A program made the position numbers and the translations under genes. The notes beneath the pieces are model-generated. The model worked only from the letters and a program-made list of their open reading frames with translations. It made no database searches and was not told the DNA's origin. A DNA stretch of 28,447 bases from an uncultured Clostridia bacterium (lineage in GTDB: Bacteria; Bacillota; Clostridia; Christensenellales; Aristaeellaceae), in the NCBI GenBank assembly GCA_934636425.1, contig CAKUAV010000018.1, positions 1 through 28,447 on the forward strand. The letters are read 5' to 3'. Positions 14,850 through 22,882 of the stretch are shown piece after piece. Position 1 is the stretch's first letter; each line of letters starts with the position of its first letter.

Positions 14850-16976
14850 ATGAACGAACGTATCGCCCGACTGGCCGCCTATGCGCAGGGCCACGAGATC
14901 TATCCCGAGATCGTGAAGGTCGATTACGACCGCTGCGATCTGTTCCTCACAGAGCTGAAGCGCGACACAAAGCGCCTGTGCGAATACATGCTCGCGCAGC
15001 CCGTTTCGCTGCTGCCCGATATGCGGCTGACCGGCTTTTTCCACTTTGACGGCAGCGTGCCCTCCGATCTGTTCCACCGCACAGGGCACCGGCATTTCAA
15101 TGAAATCTGCTCTCAGTTCTACAACAAGCCGCTCGAGAATCTCGCCACGTTCGAATGGCAGCATTCGACCGGCGATTTCCGCTATGCCATAGAGCATGGC
15201 ATGGAGGGCTATCTTGAGCGCATCGCCGCCTCGAAAAGGGCGCACGAGGGCGATGAGCGCGCGCTGGAATTCCTCGACTGCGAGGAAATGGTCGTGCGCG
15301 CGATCATTGCGCTGGGCGAAAAGAACGCCGCCGCCTGCCGTGAAAAGGCCGCGCTGACCGACGATCCCGACTACAGGCGCGACCTCATCGTCATGGCCGA
15401 GACGTTCGATCAGGTGCCCGCGCGCCCCGCAAAGACATTCCGTCAGGCCGTTCAGTGCCTGTCGATGTGCTTTACGTTCCTGCCCGACTGCATCGGCACG
15501 ATCGACCGCTATCTCTATCCCTACTATCGCGCCGATCTGGACGCGGGGCGGCTCACGATCGACGAAGCGCGCGCGCTCATTCAGGAGCTGTACATAGACA
15601 TATACGCCCACACCGGCACGAACGCCGGCAACCGTGCCGATTTCAGCGCCGAATCGCACTTCGCCATCGGCGGCTATCTGAGCGATCACACCGACGGCTT
15701 CAACGACCTAAGCCGTCTGCTGGTCGCCTCCCTCATGGATCTGCCGCTCAACAAGCCGCAGATTTCGCTGCGCTGGACAAAGAAGCTGCCCTTTGAGACG
15801 CTCAAGTACGTGCTCGACTGCGAGCGGCACGACGCGCTCAAGCGCATCGCCATCGTGAACGACGAGCCGCGCATCAAGTCCTTCATGGACAACCTCGGCC
15901 TGTCCTTCGAGGACGCGTGCGGCTACACCATGGTGGGCTGCAACGAGCCCTCGCTGGTGGGCGGCATCTGGCTGGGCGGCTGCACGACCAACATCGCGCG
16001 CTCGCTTTCAAAGCTGCTCGAAAGGCGCGGCGAGCTGATCGCCTGCAAAACGTTCGACGATGTGTACGCGCTCTATGAGCAGTGCCTGTACGCCGATCTC
16101 GAGCGCGCGCTGGAAATCAACAACGCCTTTAACGAGTACAGAAGCCGCGATACCAACACGCTGAGCAGCATTTTCCTCGACGGCTGCATCGAGAGCGCAA
16201 AGAGCGCCACGCAGGGCGGCGCGCGGCTGGCCGTCTCGGGCTCGAACATCATGGGCATGACCTGCGTCATAGACTCGCTGACCGTCATCGCGCAGTTCGT
16301 GTTCGAGGAAAGGGCGTTCACAATGGAAGAGCTGTTGGACGCGCTCAGCGCCAACTGGGAGGGCCGCGATTTCATGCGCGCACTCATCCTCAAGCGTGCG
16401 AAATTCTTCGGCAACAACGATCCGCTCTCCGACGGCATCGCCCGCCGCTTTACGGACAGCCTGCACGCCTTCCTCGCCCCCCGGCGCAATCTCTTCGGCA
16501 ACCATCTGCTGCTGGGGTGCCTGGCCGGCTACAACCCGCATTACGTCTACTTCGGCGCTCTGACCGGCGCGACGCCCGACGGCCGCTTTGACGGCGATCC
16601 CTTCATGGTGGGCGCGGGACAGACCGCCGGCAAGGACCGCGAGGGACTGACCGCGCTGCTCAATTCCGTCGCGCAGATGGACGAAAGCGGCATACTGTGC
16701 GGCCCGTTCGTCTGCAACCTCATGCTGGACGAGGCGCTCATCCGAAGCGACGAAAACTTCGACAAGACCGCGCATATGCTCGAGACCTATTTCCGAATGG
16801 GCGGGCTGCACGTTCAGCTCAACTATGTCTCCCGCGAGGAACTGCTCGCCGCCCGCGAGCACCCCGAGCAGTACGGCCACCTGCGCGTGCGCGTGAGCGG
16901 CTTCTCGGGCACGTTCACGCTGCTCGAGGAATCCATACAGGACGACATCATGCGCCGCACGCACCAGAGCGACTGA
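14850..16976 (+). CDS. Glycyl radical enzyme (PFL/diol-dehydratase superfamily), substrate unknown
   Basis: This is an oxygen-sensitive radical enzyme. The start is ATG 14850 with AAAGGGAG upstream; an in-frame ATG at 14808 lacks such a site. The product has 708 residues, shorter than most of the superfamily. The C-terminal radical loop reads RVSGFSGTF with the radical-bearing Gly at 684, 24 residues from the end. The active-site loop MVGCNEPSLVGG gives Cys364 (thiyl radical) and Glu366 (general base). The C-x-E pattern fits eliminases such as diol dehydratases and C-N or C-S lyases rather than PFL, which has two adjacent Cys. The loop RVSGFSG departs from the usual RVSGYSA. It is followed by an SDR and its activase. 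I cannot assign it to a characterised clade, and no microcompartment genes are nearby. Confidence 0.9.
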   Translation: MNERIARLAAYAQGHEIYPEIVKVDYDRCDLFLTELKRDTKRLCEYMLAQPVSLLPDMRLTGFFHFDGSVPSDLFHRTGHRHFNEICSQFYNKPLENLATFEWQHSTGDFRYAIEHGMEGYLERIAASKRAHEGDERALEFLDCEEMVVRAIIALGEKNAAACREKAALTDDPDYRRDLIVMAETFDQVPARPAKTFRQAVQCLSMCFTFLPDCIGTIDRYLYPYYRADLDAGRLTIDEARALIQELYIDIYAHTGTNAGNRADFSAESHFAIGGYLSDHTDGFNDLSRLLVASLMDLPLNKPQISLRWTKKLPFETLKYVLDCERHDALKRIAIVNDEPRIKSFMDNLGLSFEDACGYTMVGCNEPSLVGGIWLGGCTTNIARSLSKLLERRGELIACKTFDDVYALYEQCLYADLERALEINNAFNEYRSRDTNTLSSIFLDGCIESAKSATQGGARLAVSGSNIMGMTCVIDSLTVIAQFVFEERAFTMEELLDALSANWEGRDFMRALILKRAKFFGNNDPLSDGIARRFTDSLHAFLAPRRNLFGNHLLLGCLAGYNPHYVYFGALTGATPDGRFDGDPFMVGAGQTAGKDREGLTALLNSVAQMDESGILCGPFVCNLMLDEALIRSDENFDKTAHMLETYFRMGGLHVQLNYVSREELLAAREHPEQYGHLRVRVSGFSGTFTLLEESIQDDIMRRTHQSD

Positions 16977-16993
16977 GAAAGGACGGTTCCCGC

Positions 16994-17749
16994 ATGAAAC
17001 TGCGCTGTGACAAAATCATCGTAACCGGCGGCGGCAGCGGCATCGGCGCGGCCATCGCGCAGCGCCTGATCGACGCGGGCGCTCATGTGGTCATCGCAGG
17101 GCGCACTGCCGATAAGCTGAAAAGGACAGCCGAAGCCATCGCCTCCGAAAGGCTGCACATACTCGAATGGGACATTGCGGACATAGGCGGCATCCCGAAA
17201 AAGCTGGACGAAGCCGCCGCGCTCATGGGCGGGCTGAACGGGCTGGTCAACGCCGCGGCGCTGGGCACCGGCGTGCTGACCGGACGCGGCTATGAGCCGT
17301 GGGACATCACCGAGGACGAATGGGACGCGCTGATGGACGTGAACTGCAAGGGCACATTCTTCATGATGCGCGACGTGATCGATTATCTCCTCGCGCGCCA
17401 TGAGAAGGGCAACATACTCAACATCGCCTCGAACGCCGCCTGCATGGACATCATCGGCTCTTACGGCGTGGCGAAGCTCGGCCTGATCCGGCTGACCCGC
17501 GCGCTGGGCAAGAAATACGGCAGCGAGGGCATCATCATAAACGGCATCGCCCCGGGCGCGACGTTCACGCCCATGATCGCGCGCTACGCAAAGCACATAG
17601 ACGACCCCTACCCCAGCCACGCCATCGGCCGCTTCATCCGTCCGGACGAAATCGCCGAGCTGGCTTACTACCTGATGAGCGATTACGGCGAGATCATCTG
17701 CGGTCACACCGTCGTCGCAGATGGAGGAGACCGTGCCGCAACGCTGTGA
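16994..17749 (+). CDS. Short-chain dehydrogenase/reductase (SDR)
   Basis: This is an NAD(P)(H)-dependent oxidoreductase of the classical SDR type, 251 residues. The start is ATG 16994, with GAAAGGA just after the preceding stop, 17 bases downstream of the glycyl radical enzyme. The cofactor motif is TGGGSGIG at about 10-17, with AGRTADKL for the adenosine side. The usual NNAG appears as VNAAALG. The catalytic Ser lies in NIASNAA and YxxxK is YGVAK. It probably reduces or oxidises the carbonyl compound made or consumed by the radical enzyme, for example an aldehyde or ketone produced by a dehydration. The last 17 bases overlap the activase gene, so the three genes are translationally coupled. 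Confidence 0.93.
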   Translation: MKLRCDKIIVTGGGSGIGAAIAQRLIDAGAHVVIAGRTADKLKRTAEAIASERLHILEWDIADIGGIPKKLDEAAALMGGLNGLVNAAALGTGVLTGRGYEPWDITEDEWDALMDVNCKGTFFMMRDVIDYLLARHEKGNILNIASNAACMDIIGSYGVAKLGLIRLTRALGKKYGSEGIIINGIAPGATFTPMIARYAKHIDDPYPSHAIGRFIRPDEIAELAYYLMSDYGEIICGHTVVADGGDRAATL

Positions 17750-18617
17750 AAACGCCATGGTATTCGACATTCAGCGCGCGTCCTATGTGGACGGCCCCGG
17801 ACTGCGCACGACCGTGTTCCTCAAGGGCTGCAATCTGCGCTGCCGCTGGTGCCACAATCCCGAATCCTGGAGCGAAAAGGCCGTCCTGATGCGCTATCCC
17901 GCCCGCTGCACCCACTGCGGCGTGTGCGCCTCTCACTGTCCCGAACGCGCCATTTCGGCGGACGGCGCGACGAACCCCGCGCTGTGTATCGCCTGTGGGA
18001 AATGCGCGCTCTACTGCCTCAATGACGCGCGCAAACTCTGCGGCCGCCTGATGAGCGCGGAGGAAGCGCTCGCGGCGGTGCTGCCCGACAGGCCGTATTA
18101 CGATGCGACCGGCGGCGGCGTGACCGTTTCCGGCGGCGAGTGCATGCTGCATATCGATTTTCTGGAGGCGTTTCTGCGTCTCTGCCATGAAAACGGCCTG
18201 CGCACCGCCGTGGACACCGCGGGCAACGTGCCCTTTTCCGCGTTCGAGCGCATACTGCCCCACGCCGATCTGTTCCTCTACGACGTAAAGTGCGTCACGG
18301 AGGAAACGCACATTGCGGGCACGGGCGCGAGCAACAGGCTGATTCTCGACAACCTCCGCCGGCTTTTGAAAACGCGCGCCGATTCGATCGTCATCCGCGT
18401 GCCGGTCGTCCCCGGCTTCAACGACAGCGAAGAGGAAATCGGCAAAATCGCCGCGTTTTTCCGCGCGCACGGACGGCCCTCAAAGATCGAGCTGCTGCCC
18501 TATCACCGGCTGGGCGAAAACAAGAACGCCGCGCTGGGGCGCGAGGGCTTCACCGCCGATCCGCCGTCAAAGGAGCTTATGGCGCGCCTGAACGCGCTCT
18601 TTGACGATCTGAGATAA
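17733..18617 (+). CDS. Glycyl radical enzyme activating enzyme (radical SAM, two extra Fe-S clusters)
   Basis: This enzyme uses S-adenosylmethionine and a [4Fe-4S] cluster to create the glycyl radical on the partner encoded two genes upstream. I chose GTG 17733 because GGAGG (17723-17727) sits five bases before it; ATG 17757 is an alternative. The gene overlaps the SDR stop. The radical-SAM motif is KGCNLRCRWCHNPE (CxxxCxxC) near residue 32. It is followed by a ferredoxin-like insert with eight cysteines (CTHCGVCASHCPE and CIACGKCALYCLND), typical of activases of eliminase-type enzymes but absent from PFL activase. GGGVTVSGGE and FLYDVKC are further family motifs. The length, 294 residues, is normal. 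It is the last gene of the operon. Confidence 0.94.
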   Translation: MPQRCENAMVFDIQRASYVDGPGLRTTVFLKGCNLRCRWCHNPESWSEKAVLMRYPARCTHCGVCASHCPERAISADGATNPALCIACGKCALYCLNDARKLCGRLMSAEEALAAVLPDRPYYDATGGGVTVSGGECMLHIDFLEAFLRLCHENGLRTAVDTAGNVPFSAFERILPHADLFLYDVKCVTEETHIAGTGASNRLILDNLRRLLKTRADSIVIRVPVVPGFNDSEEEIGKIAAFFRAHGRPSKIELLPYHRLGENKNAALGREGFTADPPSKELMARLNALFDDLR

Positions 18618-18624
18618 TTTCCCT

Positions 18625-18655
18625 GCGGACGCGTATTGCGCGCGTCCGCTTTTTT
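18625..18655 (+). terminator. Rho-independent terminator of the glycyl radical operon
   Basis: GCGGACGCG (18625-18633) pairs exactly with CGCGTCCGC (18641-18649), loop of seven, followed by TTTTTT. It lies eight bases after the activase stop. Confidence 0.93.
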
Positions 18656-18659
18656 GCGT

Positions 18660-18688
18660 TTGACAAGCGGGCGCGCGCGTACTAAAAT
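18660..18688 (+). promoter_or_regulatory. Near-consensus promoter of yqeY
   Basis: A perfect TTGACA (18660-18665) and TAAAAT (18683-18688) are separated by 17 bases. The predicted start is about 30 bases before the yqeY ATG. The promoter sits immediately after the preceding terminator. Confidence 0.85.
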
Positions 18689-18724
18689 AGAGACAAGAGC
18701 TTATTTTGAAAGGAAGTCCTTCAT

Positions 18725-19171
18725 ATGTCCAAAATTGACGACGTTCGCAGGGAAATGATGGCCGCGCTCAAGGCGGGCGACAAGCCCCGCAAGGAGGCGC
18801 TGTCCATGCTGCTCTCCGCGCTCAAGGCCGCCTTCATCGACAAGCGCGCCGACCTCACCGAGGACGAGGAAAACGCCATCGTCTATCGCGAGATCAAGGA
18901 GGCGCAGGAGACCATGGACGCCACGCCGAAGGATCGCACCGACATCATCGACGAGTGCAGGCTGAAGATCGCCGTGTATTCCGACTTTGCGCCCCAGCGC
19001 ATGGGCGACGACGAAATCCGCGCGGTCATCGCCGATGTGCTGAAGGAGCTGGACATCGCCGCGCCCACGGCGAAGGACAAGGGCCGCATCATGAAGACGC
19101 TCATGCCCCGCGTCAAGGGCAAGGCCGACGGCAACGCCGTCAATCGACTGGTCAGCGAGCTGTTCGCGTAG
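18725..19171 (+). CDS. yqeY: GatB/YqeY domain protein
   Basis: This 148-residue stand-alone YqeY protein is related to the tail domain of the GatB subunit of the tRNA-dependent amidotransferase; its exact role in bacteria is unclear. The family pattern is clear: an N-terminal helical part (MSKIDDVRREMMAALKAGDK, then LSMLLSALKAAF), the middle IVYREIKEAQETMD, and the C-terminal GKADGNAVNRLVSELF. AAAGGAAG precedes the ATG. A strong promoter directly upstream points to constitutive expression, consistent with a housekeeping gene rather than the accessory genes around it. A HAD phosphatase follows after 22 bases, probably in the same transcript. Confidence 0.93.
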   Translation: MSKIDDVRREMMAALKAGDKPRKEALSMLLSALKAAFIDKRADLTEDEENAIVYREIKEAQETMDATPKDRTDIIDECRLKIAVYSDFAPQRMGDDEIRAVIADVLKELDIAAPTAKDKGRIMKTLMPRVKGKADGNAVNRLVSELFA

Positions 19172-19193
19172 GGCGCGCCGTTCTGGAGGATAC

Positions 19194-19994
19194 ATGAAGA
19201 AATACGAAGGCTATCTGATCTGCACCGATTTTGACGGCACGTTCGCGCTGCCCAACGCCGAGCTGTCGGACGAAAACCTCGAGGCTGTGCGCGATTTTCA
19301 GGCAAACGGCGGCCTGTTTACGATCGCCTCAGGGCGCACGCCCACGTTCATACGCGAGCTGGGCGATCGCTTCCGCCCCAACGCCCCGGTCATCGCCATG
19401 AACGGCGCGGTGCTCTGCGACGAAAGCGACGGCCATGTGCTGCGCCGCTTCCCGATGAGCCGCGACGTTCTGGGGATCATGGACGACATCGCCGCCACCG
19501 GGCTGCCCCGGCGCATGTCGCTCTGGAACGAATACGAGATTCGCGACGACTGGACGCGTGAGGACGGCGTTTTGCCCAGCGTGCGCTTCAAATCGCTGCC
19601 CGAGCCGTGGTTCAAGACGGTCATCACCGCCGATCCCGAAAACACGCTGAAAATCCGCGATTACTTCCTCGCGCGCTACGCCGAGCGCTTCAACTGCGGC
19701 CGCAGCTGGCCGGAGGGCTTTGAGATACACAGCCTTGAGAGCGGCAAGGGCGAATGCATGCGCGCCCTCAGGGAGATGTACGGCGGCCGCATACACACGA
19801 CCATCGGCGTGGGCGATTACGAAAACGACCTCTCGCTGGTGCGCGACGCCGACATAGGCTACGCCGTGGGCAACGCCATAGACGAAGTGAAGGCCGTCGC
19901 CCGGCGCGTCACCGTGCCCAACACGCAGCACGCCATCGCCCGCATAATCGCCGAGCTGCCCGTCATCGTCGACGCGCCCTGTCACTGCGAATGA
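19194..19994 (+). CDS. HAD superfamily Cof-type phosphatase
   Basis: This is a Mg2+-dependent phosphatase of HAD subfamily IIB (Cof type), usually acting on sugar phosphates, FMN-like or pyridoxal phosphates. The 266-residue product has motif I CTDFDGTFALP near residue 11 (nucleophile Asp and second Asp), motif II IASGRTP near 45, and motif IV GVGDYENDLSLV near 208. The cap domain lies between about 80 and 185. The Lys of motif III is probably the one in LESGKGECMRAL. GGAGGA precedes the ATG. The gene is downstream of yqeY and ends just before a strong terminator. The substrate cannot be inferred; the position next to yqeY suggests a housekeeping or salvage role. Confidence 0.92.
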   Translation: MKKYEGYLICTDFDGTFALPNAELSDENLEAVRDFQANGGLFTIASGRTPTFIRELGDRFRPNAPVIAMNGAVLCDESDGHVLRRFPMSRDVLGIMDDIAATGLPRRMSLWNEYEIRDDWTREDGVLPSVRFKSLPEPWFKTVITADPENTLKIRDYFLARYAERFNCGRSWPEGFEIHSLESGKGECMRALREMYGGRIHTTIGVGDYENDLSLVRDADIGYAVGNAIDEVKAVARRVTVPNTQHAIARIIAELPVIVDAPCHCE

Positions 19995-20004
19995 CCCTCA
20001 AAAC

Positions 20005-20048
20005 AAATCGCGCGCTCCATCCTGCGTTGGATTGAGCGCGCGATTTTT
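20005..20048 (+). terminator. Rho-independent terminator after the HAD gene
   Basis: AAATCGCGCGCTC (20005-20017) pairs exactly with GAGCGCGCGATTT (20034-20046), with a smaller ATCC/GGAT stem in the loop, and ends in TTTTT. The A-rich left flank makes weak activity on the minus strand possible. Confidence 0.92.
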
Positions 20049-20170
20049 GCTGGCGGATATGCGCTGGAAGCGTACGCCCCCGCAAGCCCTTCTGACGAAA
20101 GCGCATCGGGGACGTTCTGCCGCTTGGTCAGCGCCGAGTCCGAGGCGCGCCGCAAAAATGGGAAGTATCC
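20049..20170. other. Intergenic spacer before the 143-bp array
   Basis: No gene, promoter or clear hairpin is seen. It separates the terminator from the start of the tandem array and shows no repeat homology that I can recognise. Confidence 0.4.
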
Positions 20171-20735
20171 GAATCATTGCGCATCGCGGAACGCGCGTGA
20201 CAATCCCCCGAGCATTAAGCGCTGACGCTTCCCCCGCCGCCGTTGTTTCACGGCAAAGCCGCGCCCCGAAACCGCAGAGTGGCGATGGCCGTTTGCAGCG
20301 GCCGCTTCGAGCGAATTATTGCACATCGCGGAACGCGCGTGACAATCTCCCGAGCATCAGGCGCTGACGCTTCCCCCGCCGCCGTTGTTTCACGGCAATG
20401 CCGCGCCCCGAAACCAGCGATGCGGCGATGGGCGTTTGCTGCGGCCGCTTCGAGCGAATCATTGCGCATCGCGGAACGCGCGTGACAATTTCCCGAGCAT
20501 CAGGCGCTGACGCTTCCCCCGCCGCCGTTGTTTCACGGCAATGCCGCGCCCCGAAGCCAGCGATGCGGCGATGGGCGTTTGCTGCGGCCGCTTCGAGCGA
20601 ATTATTGCGCATCGCGGAACGCGCGCGACAATCCCCTGAATATCAGGCGCTGACGCTTCCCTCGCCGCCGTTGTTTCACGGCAATGCCGCGTCCCGAAGC
20701 CAGCGATGCGGCGATGGGCGTTTGCTGCGGCCGCT
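20171..20735. repeat. Tandem array of four ~143-bp GC-rich repeats
   Basis: Landmark CATCGCGGAACGCGCG occurs at 20182, 20324, 20467 and 20610 (spacing 142, 143, 143). Each unit has AGCGCTGACGCTTCC or GGCGCTGACGCTTCC, CGCCGCCGTTGTTTCACGGC (a small GCCGT-loop-ACGGC hairpin), and, mostly, GATGGGCGTTTGCTGCGGCCGCT. Units 2-4 are nearly identical and unit 1 is more diverged. The final GGCCGCT runs into the stop codon (20734-20736) of the convergent glycosidase gene. Frames through it simply repeat the same peptide and have no start signal, so it is treated as non-coding. It is not a CRISPR: there are no variable spacers. Confidence 0.88.
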
Positions 20736-22755
20736 ATTTGACGAACAGTATGCGGCAGGAGTAGGGCTCCAGCGAAAACGCCTCGCCCATGTCCTCGCCC
20801 GTCAGCATATCGCGCATATGGCGCGCATTCTCCGGGAAGGACAGCGTCACGTCGTCCGCCGGCTGCGCGGAGATGTTCGCCGCGAACGCCAGCAGCTGCG
20901 TCTCTCCCGACAGATCGGTATAGCGGTAATAGCTGACGCGCACCTTTTCATGAGAGCAGCCGACCTCATTGCTCCAGTAGGGCAGCCATTCGGACTGCGC
21001 GATGGGGAATGCGTCCAGTATCCTCCACACGCGGCTCATCAGCTCCAGCGGGTGATTCATATCGTTCGGCCTCGGCAGAATCCCGTGGGGCAGCGAGCAG
21101 GCGAGCGCCTGCTCGAACGTCCATTTCGGCGGATTGGCATAGGCGATGAATTCCGCCGGCACGCCCATGTTTCTGCCCAGATACTCCGCGCGGAAGTAGT
21201 CCAGATTCATGTCCTCCGTGCTGCCGTGCATCAGCACAAACTGGAGGTTTTCGCCCAGCCAGCTCTGATGGAAATACGGCATGGCCGTAAAGTTGATGTA
21301 GCCGAAGGAATGCACATTGATCTCGCCGCCGCGCGACTGCACCGCATCGTACAGCCGCTTGAACAGATCGCGAATGGCATGATGGTTGTAGCTGCCGCGC
21401 AGCGTTCCGGCTGCGTCAAGCCAGCCGCAGCCGTGCTCGAGCGAGCGGCAGAGGCGCGGGCAGGCGGTTCCGTCCAGATAAACGCCGTCGATATGGCATT
21501 CGTCCATGATTCGGGCGACGCCCTCCACGAACAGCTCCGCATACCGGCTGTGATAGCAGACCATGTAATCCCTCTGGAAGGGCACGCGCCACCAGCCGCC
21601 CTCCATGGCGCCGTTTTCCCGTTTGGAAGCCACTTCATTCTGAAGCGCGCTCCACTGCGGCGCCATGGTGGATATTTCATAGCCGAAGTAGGTCAGCACC
21701 TTTATGCCGCGCCTGTGGCATTCGTCCACAATGGTCTTAATCTGATGCGCTGTAAACTCGCTCAGCTCAAACCAGTTCTGGCATTTGTTCCACTTTTCAT
21801 GAAGGATCAGCGTGGTGACGCCCTTTTGCTTCAGATCGTCATAGCGCCCGGCCAGCACATCGACGTAGTTGCCCCTGACCTTTATGCCGCAGTCCAGATG
21901 AAACGCGTTGTGAATGTAGGGCTGCCTGGGAAAGGGCTTGACCGGCGTCGCGTGCAGGCCGAACTGAAACGATATCGGCTGATACGCGCTCATGCCCTCA
22001 CGGGGATCGGCCGACCACGCGCTCGGATGGCTGTCCAATAGGCGCATGCGCAGAATCAGCTTTTCGCCGTCCCTGATCAGCTCTATGGCGTGATCTTCGC
22101 GCTGCGGCTGCCAGCCTCGCTCATTTTCTGCAAACCAGCCCAGGCCGCGCTCCTCGCTGCCCAGCCAGAGCAGCGCCTTAAACGGCATCGCCATCGAAAG
22201 AGCCGGCACCGCGCCGCCCGTGGACATGGCCGTCTCAGGGCGCACTGAGCCGTCTTCCAGCCTGATCTCGCTGTTGGGATACATATGAAACAGCGTCATG
22301 GCCTCCGCCCGGAGCGGAATTTCAATCCAGAATTGATCGAGCTTATAGAGCCGCGCTCTGGCTGCGGCCGTGCCGAAAACCTCCGCGACCGTCTGCCCGC
22401 GCGTCATCAGCTTGAAATCCGCGTCGATGCAGCCGTCGTAATCCACGCGCCAGCAGGTATCTATAATGAAGCGTTCCGACTGCTTCGCGCCGCAGACGAC
22501 GATCTGCTCGTCGGAGCGGCTCTGAATGAAGCTCTCCGATTCGTTGTTCTCATAGTCGTCGTTCCAGACGGCCGCTTCGCCGTCCTCACGCAGCACAATG
22601 CGCATGGGCTCTGCGAGCAGCTCCACGCCCTGCGAGCGTATTGATGTCAGCAGCCCGTCGACGCCGATCGTATAGTCGCGCCCGAGCACATGAACGGTGT
22701 GCGCGCCGCGAACGGTTTCTGCGCGCACTGGAAGAAATGGCTGGGGAATTCTCAT
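20734..22755 (-). CDS. Large cytoplasmic glycoside hydrolase-like protein (GH123/DUF6067-like)
   Basis: The product is probably an intracellular glycosidase. I chose ATG 22755, eight bases after GGAGGG; a TTG two codons earlier is too close. The 673-residue product has an N-terminal beta-sandwich (about 1-270) with repeated strands and the segment FQFGLHATPVKPFPRQPY, seen in DUF6067-type proteins. A TIM-barrel-like domain follows (about 280-580): LILHEKWNKCQNWFEL, RRGIKVLTYFGYEIS, a probable catalytic region CHIDGVYLDGTACP, and GGEINVHSFGYINF. A small beta domain ends it. No signal peptide is visible. GH123 members are beta-N-acetylgalactosaminidases, but I cannot confirm that activity. The LysR gene lies upstream on the same strand and may regulate it. 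Confidence 0.72.
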   Translation of the reverse strand: MRIPQPFLPVRAETVRGAHTVHVLGRDYTIGVDGLLTSIRSQGVELLAEPMRIVLREDGEAAVWNDDYENNESESFIQSRSDEQIVVCGAKQSERFIIDTCWRVDYDGCIDADFKLMTRGQTVAEVFGTAAARARLYKLDQFWIEIPLRAEAMTLFHMYPNSEIRLEDGSVRPETAMSTGGAVPALSMAMPFKALLWLGSEERGLGWFAENERGWQPQREDHAIELIRDGEKLILRMRLLDSHPSAWSADPREGMSAYQPISFQFGLHATPVKPFPRQPYIHNAFHLDCGIKVRGNYVDVLAGRYDDLKQKGVTTLILHEKWNKCQNWFELSEFTAHQIKTIVDECHRRGIKVLTYFGYEISTMAPQWSALQNEVASKRENGAMEGGWWRVPFQRDYMVCYHSRYAELFVEGVARIMDECHIDGVYLDGTACPRLCRSLEHGCGWLDAAGTLRGSYNHHAIRDLFKRLYDAVQSRGGEINVHSFGYINFTAMPYFHQSWLGENLQFVLMHGSTEDMNLDYFRAEYLGRNMGVPAEFIAYANPPKWTFEQALACSLPHGILPRPNDMNHPLELMSRVWRILDAFPIAQSEWLPYWSNEVGCSHEKVRVSYYRYTDLSGETQLLAFAANISAQPADDVTLSFPENARHMRDMLTGEDMGEAFSLEPYSCRILFVK

Positions 22756-22882
22756 GTTCAAATCCCTCCTCGTATTTCAAAGCGCGTTTCACGCAAAGCC
22801 GATAATGCCCCTCGCGGGGCGCTTCAGCGCGCAAACGGACGCTGAAACTGCCGTCTATGATGTTTGGAGGCCGATACCGCGC

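Noticed and set aside
20243..20612. Short frames encoding repeated peptides in the 143-bp array
   Set aside because: The period (142-143) is not a constant multiple of three, the frames lack start signals, and both strands are equally open.
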